DNA of 64,000 bases from positions 1,015,104 to 1,079,103 of the forward strand of contig NZ_FZOG01000001.1 of the NCBI RefSeq assembly GCF_900188155.1. The letters are read 5' to 3'. This DNA is from Pseudomonas segetis (GTDB lineage: Bacteria > Pseudomonadota > Gammaproteobacteria > Pseudomonadales > Pseudomonadaceae). Position 1 is the stretch's first letter, and each line of letters begins with the position of its first letter. The position numbers and the translations under genes are program-made. The notes under the pieces are model-generated. The model was given only the letters and a program-made list of their open reading frames with translations. It did not search any database and was not told the DNA's origin. This document shows positions 10,284 to 18,422 of this stretch, piece after piece.

Positions 10284-13000
10284 GTCGTCAAAATGAATTA
10301 ACTTCGCAAGATTTTAACCTGCTGTCATGCAAGCTCGTGCCAGAGAATTTCAGTACAGCTCAATTAATGTCACGCACAGCGTTGATCGACAAAATGTATC
10401 GCCAGCGTAAAAAGCATTTGATGGTCTTGAATGCTCCTGCTGGCTACGGCAAGAGCGCTGTGCTGGCCGAGTACAGGCAGCGGTTGCTGGCCGAGGGGGC
10501 AAAGGTCGCCTGGTTGACATGCGATGCCCTGGATGTTGACCTGAAGCGGCTGTTGCGTTATCTGGGGGAGGCGATTGCTATTCAATCTCCTGGATTTTCT
10601 GAGCCCATGAAGCAACTGCTGGAAGGTGGTGAGGTGCTGGAGGAGCACCAACTGCTGGAGCGGTTTGTCGATGGCTTGAAGCAAATCGACGGTGACCTCT
10701 ATGTGATGATGGATGACTTTCATTGTATCCGTGATTGCAGCTTCTCAGGTTTGGTCGGGCGGGCGCTCAACCAATTGCCCAGCCAAATTCGCTTCGTGAT
10801 CAGTACACGATTCAAGGTTGGAATTTTCTGTGCTGCTGCTCAGGGAGATGCTACATGCTGGTTTGGCGTTGATGACCTGCGCTTCAGTCAGGATGAAGTG
10901 CGTGAGTATTATCGTGATATCAAGTCAATCCAAGCCAGTGATGCAGATATTGCCAAGGTTTGTACGCAAACCGAAGGCTGGATAACCGCGCTTCATCTTG
11001 CTTCGCTTATTGTTCCAAGCCTCAGTCGCCGATTCACGCCAACATCGAGCATGCCGGGTACTGAGCGCAACCTTGCGGACTATTTCAGCGAGGATGTGCT
11101 TGTTGGTTTACCGAGTGAAATACAGCATTTCCTGAATGTTACATCGGTGCTTGATGAGTTCAATGCCGAGCTTTGCAATGCATTGACCGGTCGCGAGGAT
11201 GCACTAAAAAACCTGCGTTACCTATGTGATGAACAACTGTTTATTGTCGAGGCTGAGCGTCAGGATGGCTGGTATCGATATCATCCATTATTCGCAGAAT
11301 TTCTACAGCGTAGGCTGCTTAAAGCTGAGGATCCAACTCATTTATTGCATGCTGCAGCGCATTGGTGCGAGGCAAGAGGCCTGTTCGAGAAAGCCATCAA
11401 ATATGCTGTTCATTCGCATGATTATGCATTCGCGGCTCAGTTGCTTGAGACCTATGGCTGGAAAGTGATTGCCGAGGAAAAGATTTATCAGGTTTTGGGG
11501 TGTTTGCAGGATATCCCTACCGAAGTCATTCAAGAGCACTGCGTTTTTCAAATATTTTTCGCGTGGCAGTTGGCATTCGAACAAAAATACCTTGAGTCTG
11601 AGTCCCTGATAGAGGAAATCAGCCTGCAGTTGCAAGATGCAAGTGCAGAAACAATGCGTCCAGGCTTCCTTGAATTATTAGCCGCGACGCAAATCGTCAA
11701 GGCTCTAGTGTTACTTTATCAAGACAAGCTCGATAGTTGTCTCAAGGTGACAGGGCAGTGGCTTAAACGAGCCCCGGCGTCACAACCCTTGTTTTTAGCA
11801 TGCTTGTCATGTTTGCAGGCCGCTTGCTACACCCTTCAGGGGGCTTATGCGGAGGCTTCAAAAGCAATCTTTACGGCGCGGTCGAAACTCAGCGAAAGCC
11901 AAAGCGATTATCTGAGTGTTGTTGCCAGTCTAATCGAGGTTTGCCTGTGCAAAGAACTTGGTGAGCTGCGTAAAGGGGCGGAGATCGCTGATCGGGCGCG
12001 CGAGCTCGCAGATTGCTTCCTGGGTGAGCAGAGCCGTGTAGGTGGGCCGCTATGGTTGGCCTGCGCCGATATCATTTATGAGCAAGGTGCCGATAAAGAT
12101 GCGTTGAGTGAGATCGACCAGGCTGCAACCTGGCGCGATGTTGTCACCCCGGTAGAGCTTTTAAATCGTGGCCAATTAGCCATAGTGCGTAATCGTTTTT
12201 ATGAGGGCTACAGCGATCAAGCCCTGCATGAACTGGATGAATGGATTCTCAGCTTGCACGCGCCGGGTTACGAGCGTGTATATGCACAGGCGATGGGTTG
12301 CAAAGTGCAGTTCTTGTTGTGGCTGCGCAGGCCTAATGAAGCTGAGCGTATTTGTATGCAGCTTAAACAGCATCTGGCCACCTTGCCTGCTTCGCGCCAT
12401 GCAAGCGCCAACATCAGCTTGATTCTAGCGGAAGCAAGGTTGTCGCTTTCCGAGCGACGTGCAGATAAAGCATTGGCATCTCTTGAGGCCTGTCTCTCTG
12501 AGGGTGACAGCATGCCAACGAGCGATCGGAATCTCAGGGTATCGTTGTTACTTTCAGTTGCTTGCTGGAGAAAAGGTAACACCGATAGAGCATTCGAGTT
12601 GCTCAGAACCCTTGTTGAAAGTGGTGTCAGTCGTGGTTATCAACGTTTATTCATTGATGACGCTATTTGGCTGCTGCCTGTAATGGATGCATGGATAGCC
12701 TCGGATAAAGCCCATGCCGAGAAGTGGCAGTATTTAGCTGAAATGCTGCGTGATCAGTGCCAGAAGTTCTCAATTGATTATCAAGAACTTGAAGATAATC
12801 AAGATGTTAGTCGACGGGAGCGAGAGATTCTGCGGTTTGTTGGTGCTGGATTATCTAACCGTGATATTGCACAGGCCGTGCATTTGTCGGAAGCAACTAT
12901 CAAATGGCACTTACACAACCTGTTCTCAAAGATGGGGGTGCGTAGCCGGACCCAGGCAGTACTCAAAGGCAAAAGCTTGGGGTTGTTGAGCGAGGCATAG
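10280..13000 (+). CDS. LuxR-family ATP-binding (LAL, MalT-like) transcriptional regulator 2
   Basis: A second LAL regulator of 906 residues with the same architecture as its upstream neighbour but clearly diverged: Walker A NAPAGYGKSA at residues 51-60, VMMDDFHCI as Walker B, a conserved TEGWITALHLAS block, a tetratricopeptide-like helical middle, and a C-terminal HTH (VSRREREILRFVGAGLSNRD, KWHLHNLFSKMGVRSRTQA). Both nucleotide-binding and DNA-binding motifs look intact, so neither copy is a relic. The pair probably arose by tandem duplication. The two could act as partners or respond to different signals. The genes 225 bp downstream on the same strand are the obvious candidate targets. Confidence 0.9.
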   Translation: MSRQNELTSQDFNLLSCKLVPENFSTAQLMSRTALIDKMYRQRKKHLMVLNAPAGYGKSAVLAEYRQRLLAEGAKVAWLTCDALDVDLKRLLRYLGEAIAIQSPGFSEPMKQLLEGGEVLEEHQLLERFVDGLKQIDGDLYVMMDDFHCIRDCSFSGLVGRALNQLPSQIRFVISTRFKVGIFCAAAQGDATCWFGVDDLRFSQDEVREYYRDIKSIQASDADIAKVCTQTEGWITALHLASLIVPSLSRRFTPTSSMPGTERNLADYFSEDVLVGLPSEIQHFLNVTSVLDEFNAELCNALTGREDALKNLRYLCDEQLFIVEAERQDGWYRYHPLFAEFLQRRLLKAEDPTHLLHAAAHWCEARGLFEKAIKYAVHSHDYAFAAQLLETYGWKVIAEEKIYQVLGCLQDIPTEVIQEHCVFQIFFAWQLAFEQKYLESESLIEEISLQLQDASAETMRPGFLELLAATQIVKALVLLYQDKLDSCLKVTGQWLKRAPASQPLFLACLSCLQAACYTLQGAYAEASKAIFTARSKLSESQSDYLSVVASLIEVCLCKELGELRKGAEIADRARELADCFLGEQSRVGGPLWLACADIIYEQGADKDALSEIDQAATWRDVVTPVELLNRGQLAIVRNRFYEGYSDQALHELDEWILSLHAPGYERVYAQAMGCKVQFLLWLRRPNEAERICMQLKQHLATLPASRHASANISLILAEARLSLSERRADKALASLEACLSEGDSMPTSDRNLRVSLLLSVACWRKGNTDRAFELLRTLVESGVSRGYQRLFIDDAIWLLPVMDAWIASDKAHAEKWQYLAEMLRDQCQKFSIDYQELEDNQDVSRREREILRFVGAGLSNRDIAQAVHLSEATIKWHLHNLFSKMGVRSRTQAVLKGKSLGLLSEA

Positions 13001-13146
13001 CCTCTTGACTTTATCCTCCATTCCTTGGTTAGGGAGGCAGCGGCGGGTTGCAACAGTAGGTTTATAGCAGGACTTGATGCAACAGCATTAAGTGTTCGGG
13101 GGGGCATGACTATGGAAGCAATGTCACCTCGAACAGCGACGGAATT

Positions 13147-13173
13147 TGTCGCTCCTGCTGCTAGCGACAGGAG
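13147..13173 (+). promoter_or_regulatory. Overlapping inverted repeats ahead of the exported-protein operon
   Basis: Within the 225-bp gap after the second regulator, TGTCGCT (13147-13153) pairs with AGCGACA (13163-13169), while CTCCTG (13152-13157) pairs with CAGGAG (13168-13173). The two pairings are mutually exclusive as RNA; as DNA the first could be an operator. Role not established. Confidence 0.35.
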
Positions 13174-13225
13174 TCAATGGCAGCATCCTTCGGGATATTC
13201 AAACCGAGAACTGTGGAGAACAATA

Positions 13226-13669
13226 ATGAAATTCATTAATAAATTCGCCCTAGTAGCAGCCTTTCTTACCACTCCGCTCATGGCGCAGGCTGAGCTGAAA
13301 GCCATGGATGATTCCTCGCTGGCAACAGTGACCGGTCAAGATGGCATCAGTATTTCAGGTCAGTTCAACGGTAGTATCGGCAGCGTCGTATACACCGATA
13401 ACGATCCTTCTGGTGGCTCACTGCGCCTTGAAACCATTGCCTTTGATGGTTTTAACATTTCTGATGATGCGCCCATCCTGGTTGACGTTGTAACAACCAG
13501 TATCGGTGGCGCGGATACCGAGCAATTGCAGATTGGCCTGCCATCAGTAACCGGCCAGTTATCCGTTGGTGCTATCAAAGTCGGTAGCACTGCAGCTCCC
13601 AGCATTGGCTCGCTCGCAATCAGCGACATCAACATGGCTGGTACAACCGTAAAAGTCTGGGGCCACTAG
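13226..13669 (+). CDS. Small exported protein with VTGQDGI motif (DUF6160/FilA-like)
   Basis: A 147-residue protein with a clear signal peptide (MKFINKFALVAAFLTTPLMA, cleavage after AQA) and then LKAMDDSSLATVTGQDGISI, the opening motif shared by a group of Gammaproteobacterial surface or outer-membrane-associated proteins (DUF6160, and FilA-type proteins of Acinetobacter, as I recall). The rest is rich in G, S, T, I and V with alternating patterns, suggesting beta structure. ATG 13226 follows GTGGAGAA. It is the first gene of a five-gene block and is followed by a strong hairpin, an arrangement that would let it be made in larger amounts than the downstream proteins. The function is unknown; it may be the structural or displayed product of the system. 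Confidence 0.7.
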   Translation: MKFINKFALVAAFLTTPLMAQAELKAMDDSSLATVTGQDGISISGQFNGSIGSVVYTDNDPSGGSLRLETIAFDGFNISDDAPILVDVVTTSIGGADTEQLQIGLPSVTGQLSVGAIKVGSTAAPSIGSLAISDINMAGTTVKVWGH

Positions 13670-13696
13670 GCCACAAGTCTTTCTTAGCGATGATAA

Positions 13697-13720
13697 CCCT
13701 GCCAGCCATCACTGGCAGGG
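13697..13720 (+). promoter_or_regulatory. Perfect 9-bp intercistronic hairpin after the small exported protein gene
   Basis: CCCTGCCAG pairs with CTGGCAGGG across a 6-base loop. No T-run follows, so it is more likely an RNA-stability or partial-stop element than a full terminator. Confidence 0.6.
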
Positions 13721-13746
13721 ACCTTGATCTAAGAGAGGGTGCCCTG

Positions 13747-14505
13747 ATGATTGAAATTCTACTCGGAAGTTTAATCGGTATTTTCGGTATCACTGAAACG
13801 GTTGATGTTAAGTCGCAACCTCCTGGGCGAGTCAATTTAACTCAAGACGCATTAAGCAGCCCCTTCAGGCAATCAGTTGAAGTGGAGCCCTTAAATCAAC
13901 TGCAGTTCAAACATGTTGTTCGTCAGGCATATGACTATAGTTGTGGCTCTGCTGCTCTTACGACATTGCTTGACTATTTCCTGGGCTTGAATCTGGAAGA
14001 GCGTCAAGTCATGGAGGGGCTTCTAAAGTTTGGTGAAGCTGACAAGATCGTAGAGCGTCGTGGGTTTTCATTGCTGGATATGAAACGGCTAGTCGCTGCG
14101 CTGGGATATAACAGTGGTGGGTTTCGTGCAAATTTTTCGGACTTGGAGGCTCTTGAGCATCCGGTAATAGTTCCCATTGAGTATGCAGGGTTCAAGCATT
14201 TTGTTGTTGTGCGTGATGTGTATGATGAGCATGTATTTGTGGCTGATCCTGCCATTGGAAATATAAGTTTTACCCGTGCTCGCTTCGAGGAAGTTTGGGA
14301 TAAAAATGTATTGTTCGTCATATACCCAGGTGAAAGTCGGCTAGACAATGCACTTGCATTAAAAGATGAGGATATGCGAATCATTGATGACCGTACGGTG
14401 TCATTGTTAGCATTTAGAGCGTTTCCATCAATCACTAAATTTACTGAGAATCAAGCGACAGAGCTCGGTTCTGACGGCGCTATACAATACATTCGCCGTA
14501 AGTAG
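13747..14505 (+). CDS. C39-like cysteine peptidase, stand-alone
   Basis: A 252-residue protein with a hydrophobic N-terminus (MIEILLGSLIGIFGI) and a peptidase C39-like domain. The nucleophile is in AYDYSCGSAALTTLLDYF (about residues 73-90), the histidine in AGFKHFVVVRDVY and the acidic residue in HVFVADPAIG, so the Cys-His-Asp triad appears complete. There is no ABC transporter fused to it or nearby, unlike bacteriocin-processing C39 proteins; it instead resembles the periplasmic C39-like proteins found with outer-membrane export systems such as Pseudomonas fap (FapD). The ATG at 13747 was chosen over an upstream in-frame ATG (13690) that falls before the hairpin. The likely substrate is another product of this operon; this is inference. 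Confidence 0.8.
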   Translation: MIEILLGSLIGIFGITETVDVKSQPPGRVNLTQDALSSPFRQSVEVEPLNQLQFKHVVRQAYDYSCGSAALTTLLDYFLGLNLEERQVMEGLLKFGEADKIVERRGFSLLDMKRLVAALGYNSGGFRANFSDLEALEHPVIVPIEYAGFKHFVVVRDVYDEHVFVADPAIGNISFTRARFEEVWDKNVLFVIYPGESRLDNALALKDEDMRIIDDRTVSLLAFRAFPSITKFTENQATELGSDGAIQYIRRK

Positions 14506-14561
14506 TTCTTCGCCCTAGATGGGATGCCGTTTCCAGCAATAATAATAGTGGAGTACTGTCG

Positions 14562-15566
14562 ATGAGACTTACATGCGCTGGAGTTGTATGTGCGTTATTC
14601 CTGTTTGAAAGTGTTGGTGTATTAGCAAATGTTGAAACTGTTGATAGCGCCAGGGATGCTTTAAGTAAGGAAGAAGATGATGCCGATAGTGCACAAGCAT
14701 TGGAAGAGGTTTTTCAAGCGGCCGAAAAAAGCTATACCTTGCTTAAAGAAGGTGAGCGAACACTCACATATGGAATTGATTACAGCTTGGTTCGGGACAC
14801 CGTTATAGAGAGCATTAGGACGGGAGAAAATTCATTCAGTGTAGTGGGGCAATCCGAAGCTCAGCATACATTTACCAATTCATTCACCTTTGACTACGGT
14901 ATATGGAATAACCTGACATTCAGTATCAGGCTACCATTTGTGGCGAAATATGATACTGAGCGAGACCTAAATGCCTACAGTCTAGGTGATATTTCCGCAA
15001 GCCTGCGGTGGCAACCCTGGAATGCGCAACCAGGTAGGCCTGTGACAACGTTGTATGCTTCAGTCGGCTTGCCGACAGGCGACAGTCCATACGATGGCGA
15101 AGCTCAAGATAACTTATCGTCAGGAACCGGTAGTTACAGCTTAGCTGCTGGTTTAAATCTGTCTTATGTTATTGATCCGGTCGTTTTGTTTGGTTCACTT
15201 GGTTATACCTACTATTTACCAATAAAAGATATTAACCAGGTCCGTGGTGGGCGGTTGCTTAAAAAAGTTAATACAGGCTCGTCGTTGTCGTTCAATATGG
15301 GCTTTGCTTATGCCTTGTCCTACGATGTTTCCTTAGCCGCATCCTATCAAATGGCATATAGCCTTGCTCCAAGGTTTGAATTTGAAGATACGACTCTAAA
15401 GGGTCGTGAACAAACTAGTGCGCTCATGAATTTTTCATTGGGGCTGAGAACGTCGCCCGATTACATCGTTAATGTAAATGCCGGATTTGGTATGACTGAA
15501 GACTCACCAGATGTATTGCTGGGTTTGTCAATGCCTCTCGATATTTCCGGCTTGAAGCCTGAATAA
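14562..15566 (+). CDS. Outer-membrane beta-barrel protein, transporter-like
   Basis: 334 residues with a signal peptide (MRLTCAGVVCALFLFESVGV, cleavage near ANV), an acidic helical stretch at about residues 25-60 and then amphipathic beta-strands to the end (FTFDYGIWNNLTFSIRLPF, YASVGLPTG, FNMGFAYALSYDVSLAASY). The pattern fits the MetA-pathway/transporter-like barrel families. GTGGAG precedes the ATG. It lies 56 bp after the C39-like gene and 16 bp before the FadL-like gene, so it is part of the operon. The helical segment before the barrel resembles the plug or coiled-coil segments of amyloid-export barrels, but I cannot show homology. Confidence 0.7.
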   Translation: MRLTCAGVVCALFLFESVGVLANVETVDSARDALSKEEDDADSAQALEEVFQAAEKSYTLLKEGERTLTYGIDYSLVRDTVIESIRTGENSFSVVGQSEAQHTFTNSFTFDYGIWNNLTFSIRLPFVAKYDTERDLNAYSLGDISASLRWQPWNAQPGRPVTTLYASVGLPTGDSPYDGEAQDNLSSGTGSYSLAAGLNLSYVIDPVVLFGSLGYTYYLPIKDINQVRGGRLLKKVNTGSSLSFNMGFAYALSYDVSLAASYQMAYSLAPRFEFEDTTLKGREQTSALMNFSLGLRTSPDYIVNVNAGFGMTEDSPDVLLGLSMPLDISGLKPE

Positions 15567-15582
15567 TAGACGAGTAACTGCT

Positions 15583-17175
15583 ATGAAACTCGTTATTTAT
15601 AAAAAAAACTATGGGCTGCTTGTTGCAATGACTTTTTTCATTGGTAGTGCACAGGCGCAGCTGTCTCAAAATCTAACCATTGGTAATCCAAAGGCCATGG
15701 CGCTTGGGAATGCTATTACTGCAGACTCATCCGGAATAGATGCGGTGCACTATAATCCGGCCGCTTTAACTAAACTTAAAGGGCGCCAAGTAGCAGTAAA
15801 ATTTGTAACGGGTTTGTTGGATATCAGATCCGAATTTAAAGCACCTGAAAATTATGGTGACAGCTTTTTTGGTTTGTCGGATGATCCCGTTGCGAATCGC
15901 TCAGGCCGAACGACTACGCCGGCAATGTATTTCCCAGGGTTGGGTGGTGCGCGTGATGTACCTGTGATCTTTGCACCTCTGGCAGGTATTTCTATTTCGC
16001 CACCGGGTTCGAAATTTACCTTTGCGAATAATGTTTATGCCCCACAAGCGCTTGGCTTCTCTCGTGATGACAATGATCCGGGACGTTACCAGGGCAAGCA
16101 AGTTGTTATGCAGAGGATCACCTACTTATCGCCTTCGGTCGCCTATCAGGTGAATGATGATCTGTCTGTCGGGCTTTCAATAGGCTTTTCCCATCAAGCA
16201 TTGTCGTTAAATGAGGATTTTCGTGCCCCAGGTGTATTAACCGGCTTTACAGGGGCAGCTCAAGACGCGCTGTGCACTATTGAAGGTAATCCATTCGAAG
16301 TTCTGTTGAACATTTGCGGCGGGGATTTAGGTCCATTCACCGATGTCGCAAACATTAAGCTGGATTTGCAACAGTCACTTTCACCGACCTGGAATATCGG
16401 CTTCTTATGGGAACCTGTTGATTGGTTTGCACTTGGAGCCGTCTATCAGAGTGAAGCCAAAATGAAGCTCAAGGGTGACTACAATATTTCGTACAGTGAT
16501 GACTGGCAGGGATTCTGGCAGGGGTTGGACAGTTCACTGATTGGCGCAATTTTCAGCAGTATCACCCCTGATGGAGTCTTTGATAATGAGCGCGGCAAGG
16601 TTTCACTGGATTTGACTTATCCTGCACACTTTTCAACGGGGATTAAGCTTAAACCTACCCCAAAGTGGCAAATCAATTTTGATGTGAAATGGACGGATTA
16701 TGCCGCCTGGAATGAGTTTGAGATCAAATTTGATCGTGAGCTGGATATTTTGGCGATAGCCAGTCTACTGTCGCCTGATAATGCCACCTCAAGAAGCCTG
16801 ATTCTGGATCGAGGCTACAAGTCTGTATGGAGCTGGGCTTTAGGTGTGCAATACCAATTCAACGATCGCCTTAGCTTGCGTGCGGGGTATGAACCAAGGC
16901 CTTCTGCAATTCCGGGTAATAAAGCGGACATCTTGGTGCCAATTGGTGATGCGACACTTTACGGTCTGGGTGCTGGTTATCAGTGGGACAAAGACACGGT
17001 TATTGATTTTGGCTTCAACTATTTGGTCAGCAAGCAAAATATTCCAGCAGGTTCGAGTTGCAGTATCAACTGCTCAAGAATCGACGGCCTTGTCTACAAC
17101 CCCTACGCTGACCTTGATGTTAAATCAACCGTAAAAGCCTATGTGTTTGCCCTGACGTATAGAACAACTTTTTGA
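15583..17175 (+). CDS. OmpP1/FadL-family outer-membrane protein
   Basis: A 530-residue barrel with a signal peptide ending in AQA and the FadL/TodX hallmark near the mature N-terminus: NLTIGNPKAMALGNAITADS followed by AVHYNPAAL. The barrel strands continue to a C-terminal aromatic residue (ALTYRTTF), the signature for BAM-dependent insertion. FadL proteins carry hydrophobic molecules across the outer membrane. In this context the protein may serve the exported-protein system rather than fatty-acid uptake. A cysteine-containing insert (SCSINCSRIDG) lies near the C-terminus and could form a disulfide. Confidence 0.85.
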   Translation: MKLVIYKKNYGLLVAMTFFIGSAQAQLSQNLTIGNPKAMALGNAITADSSGIDAVHYNPAALTKLKGRQVAVKFVTGLLDIRSEFKAPENYGDSFFGLSDDPVANRSGRTTTPAMYFPGLGGARDVPVIFAPLAGISISPPGSKFTFANNVYAPQALGFSRDDNDPGRYQGKQVVMQRITYLSPSVAYQVNDDLSVGLSIGFSHQALSLNEDFRAPGVLTGFTGAAQDALCTIEGNPFEVLLNICGGDLGPFTDVANIKLDLQQSLSPTWNIGFLWEPVDWFALGAVYQSEAKMKLKGDYNISYSDDWQGFWQGLDSSLIGAIFSSITPDGVFDNERGKVSLDLTYPAHFSTGIKLKPTPKWQINFDVKWTDYAAWNEFEIKFDRELDILAIASLLSPDNATSRSLILDRGYKSVWSWALGVQYQFNDRLSLRAGYEPRPSAIPGNKADILVPIGDATLYGLGAGYQWDKDTVIDFGFNYLVSKQNIPAGSSCSINCSRIDGLVYNPYADLDVKSTVKAYVFALTYRTTF

Positions 17176-17188
17176 CAGGTGCTTTGCC

Positions 17189-18340
17189 ATGAACGCACTT
17201 AAATCGTTGCTCATGACCTGCATGCTGGTTAGTACGGCTGACTTGTCAGCGGGCAGTCGTTACCTTACGTGGGTGGATGATCAGGGGCGTGTACACAATA
17301 CGGTTTTGAATGAGGCTTTTGCTACGCAGCAGAGTCGTGCAAACCGGGAAGTGTTGTTGAGCGACCATGCACGATTGAACAATCCAGGTAAAACCCTGCT
17401 GCGTCAGTCCACGAATGAGAGCAAGCGACGTTATTTTACCTGGGTTGATAGTAGTGGCGTGCTGCAAAACAGCTTTTATGCTGGTCGCCCCTTGTTTGAA
17501 GCTGGCTCCAAGGTTGTATTGTCAACCGGGGAGTCGTCTTCGGAGTATATCGATGCCGATGTGCTAGAAGGGCGTGGTTATCAGCGTGAAGGTGATGACG
17601 GTCAGTATTACACCTGGGTGGACGAGCAAGGACGCATGCGTAATTCCCGGTTAAATCCGAGTACGGGTTCAGCTACCAGCATCAATACTGCCGCAGTCGA
17701 GTACACAGAAGGGCGCCAAATAAAATTCGCCAAAAAGCCAGTGTTATTACCCAATCTCGATGGTCGGCGGACTGCAGCCATGAATGATCTGTTGGCGGGA
17801 AGCTCGCAGCCTGAGGCAGTTCTGTATGCTGAGTTGATCGATAGATGCTGTGCGCAAATGGTTGAGGAGAACTTTACTCCGCTGTCCATTGATGAACCAC
17901 GCTTTGAGGAGCTGAATCGCTTTTCACCCAGCTTTGATTTTCCAATGGGGCGCAGTTTCTACGCGGCTATAAAACTGCCCAAGGTCAAGCAAAGCTATGG
18001 GCTACGCGTTCGCAGCTTTGCGAACAAAGAGGTGGTTTATCCTTCTCTGCTGTTTCTGGATGCACAGAAACGACCCACTCGATTGGTCAGTGATGCTGTG
18101 TATCAGTTGCATGCGGAGACTTGGTATCGTTTCGCATTTATTGAGGGTGTAGTTAAAGTTCGGCCTGCCGCAAACGAAAGCTATGTCTTGGTGCTGACAA
18201 CAGATGAAGACAAGGGCTTGAAAACCTTTGACAACCAGCCGTTCAATCGCCCCTTACAGAAGGCTGTGGTTGATGATGCGGGGATACAAGTGCACAGCCA
18301 TTCAGGGATGGGTTCCTTTGAGCTTGCAGTTGTTCGTTGA
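17189..18340 (+). CDS. Exported protein with three DUF4124-like repeats and a C-terminal beta domain
   Basis: 383 residues with a signal peptide (MNALKSLLMTCMLVSTADLS). Three copies of a Y-x-T-W-V-D-x-x-G-x-x-x-N motif appear at about residues 25-38, 82-95 and 141-153 (RYLTWVDDQG, RYFTWVDSSG, YYTWVDEQG), similar to the DUF4124 periplasmic motif. The C-terminal half (about 190-383) is a separate domain; its LLFLDAQKRPTRLV segment faintly recalls the maltose-operon protein MalM, but this is weak. In position and motif it resembles the FilE-type proteins of Acinetobacter, from memory. Last gene of the operon, ending before a strong terminator. Function unknown. Confidence 0.7.
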   Translation: MNALKSLLMTCMLVSTADLSAGSRYLTWVDDQGRVHNTVLNEAFATQQSRANREVLLSDHARLNNPGKTLLRQSTNESKRRYFTWVDSSGVLQNSFYAGRPLFEAGSKVVLSTGESSSEYIDADVLEGRGYQREGDDGQYYTWVDEQGRMRNSRLNPSTGSATSINTAAVEYTEGRQIKFAKKPVLLPNLDGRRTAAMNDLLAGSSQPEAVLYAELIDRCCAQMVEENFTPLSIDEPRFEELNRFSPSFDFPMGRSFYAAIKLPKVKQSYGLRVRSFANKEVVYPSLLFLDAQKRPTRLVSDAVYQLHAETWYRFAFIEGVVKVRPAANESYVLVLTTDEDKGLKTFDNQPFNRPLQKAVVDDAGIQVHSHSGMGSFELAVVR

Positions 18341-18380
18341 ACCCAGTCGCGGCTGCTATCGCAGTTATCTAGCGGGCAAA

Positions 18381-18407
18381 GAAAAGGTCGCTTGCAGCGA
18401 CCTTTTC
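18381..18407. terminator. Bidirectional intrinsic terminator
   Basis: A 12-bp perfect stem GAAAAGGTCGCT/AGCGACCTTTTC with a 3-base loop, placed between the convergent operons ending at 18340 (+) and 18423 (-). Confidence 0.85.
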
Positions 18408-18422
18408 TGGTTGTGGGTTGAG

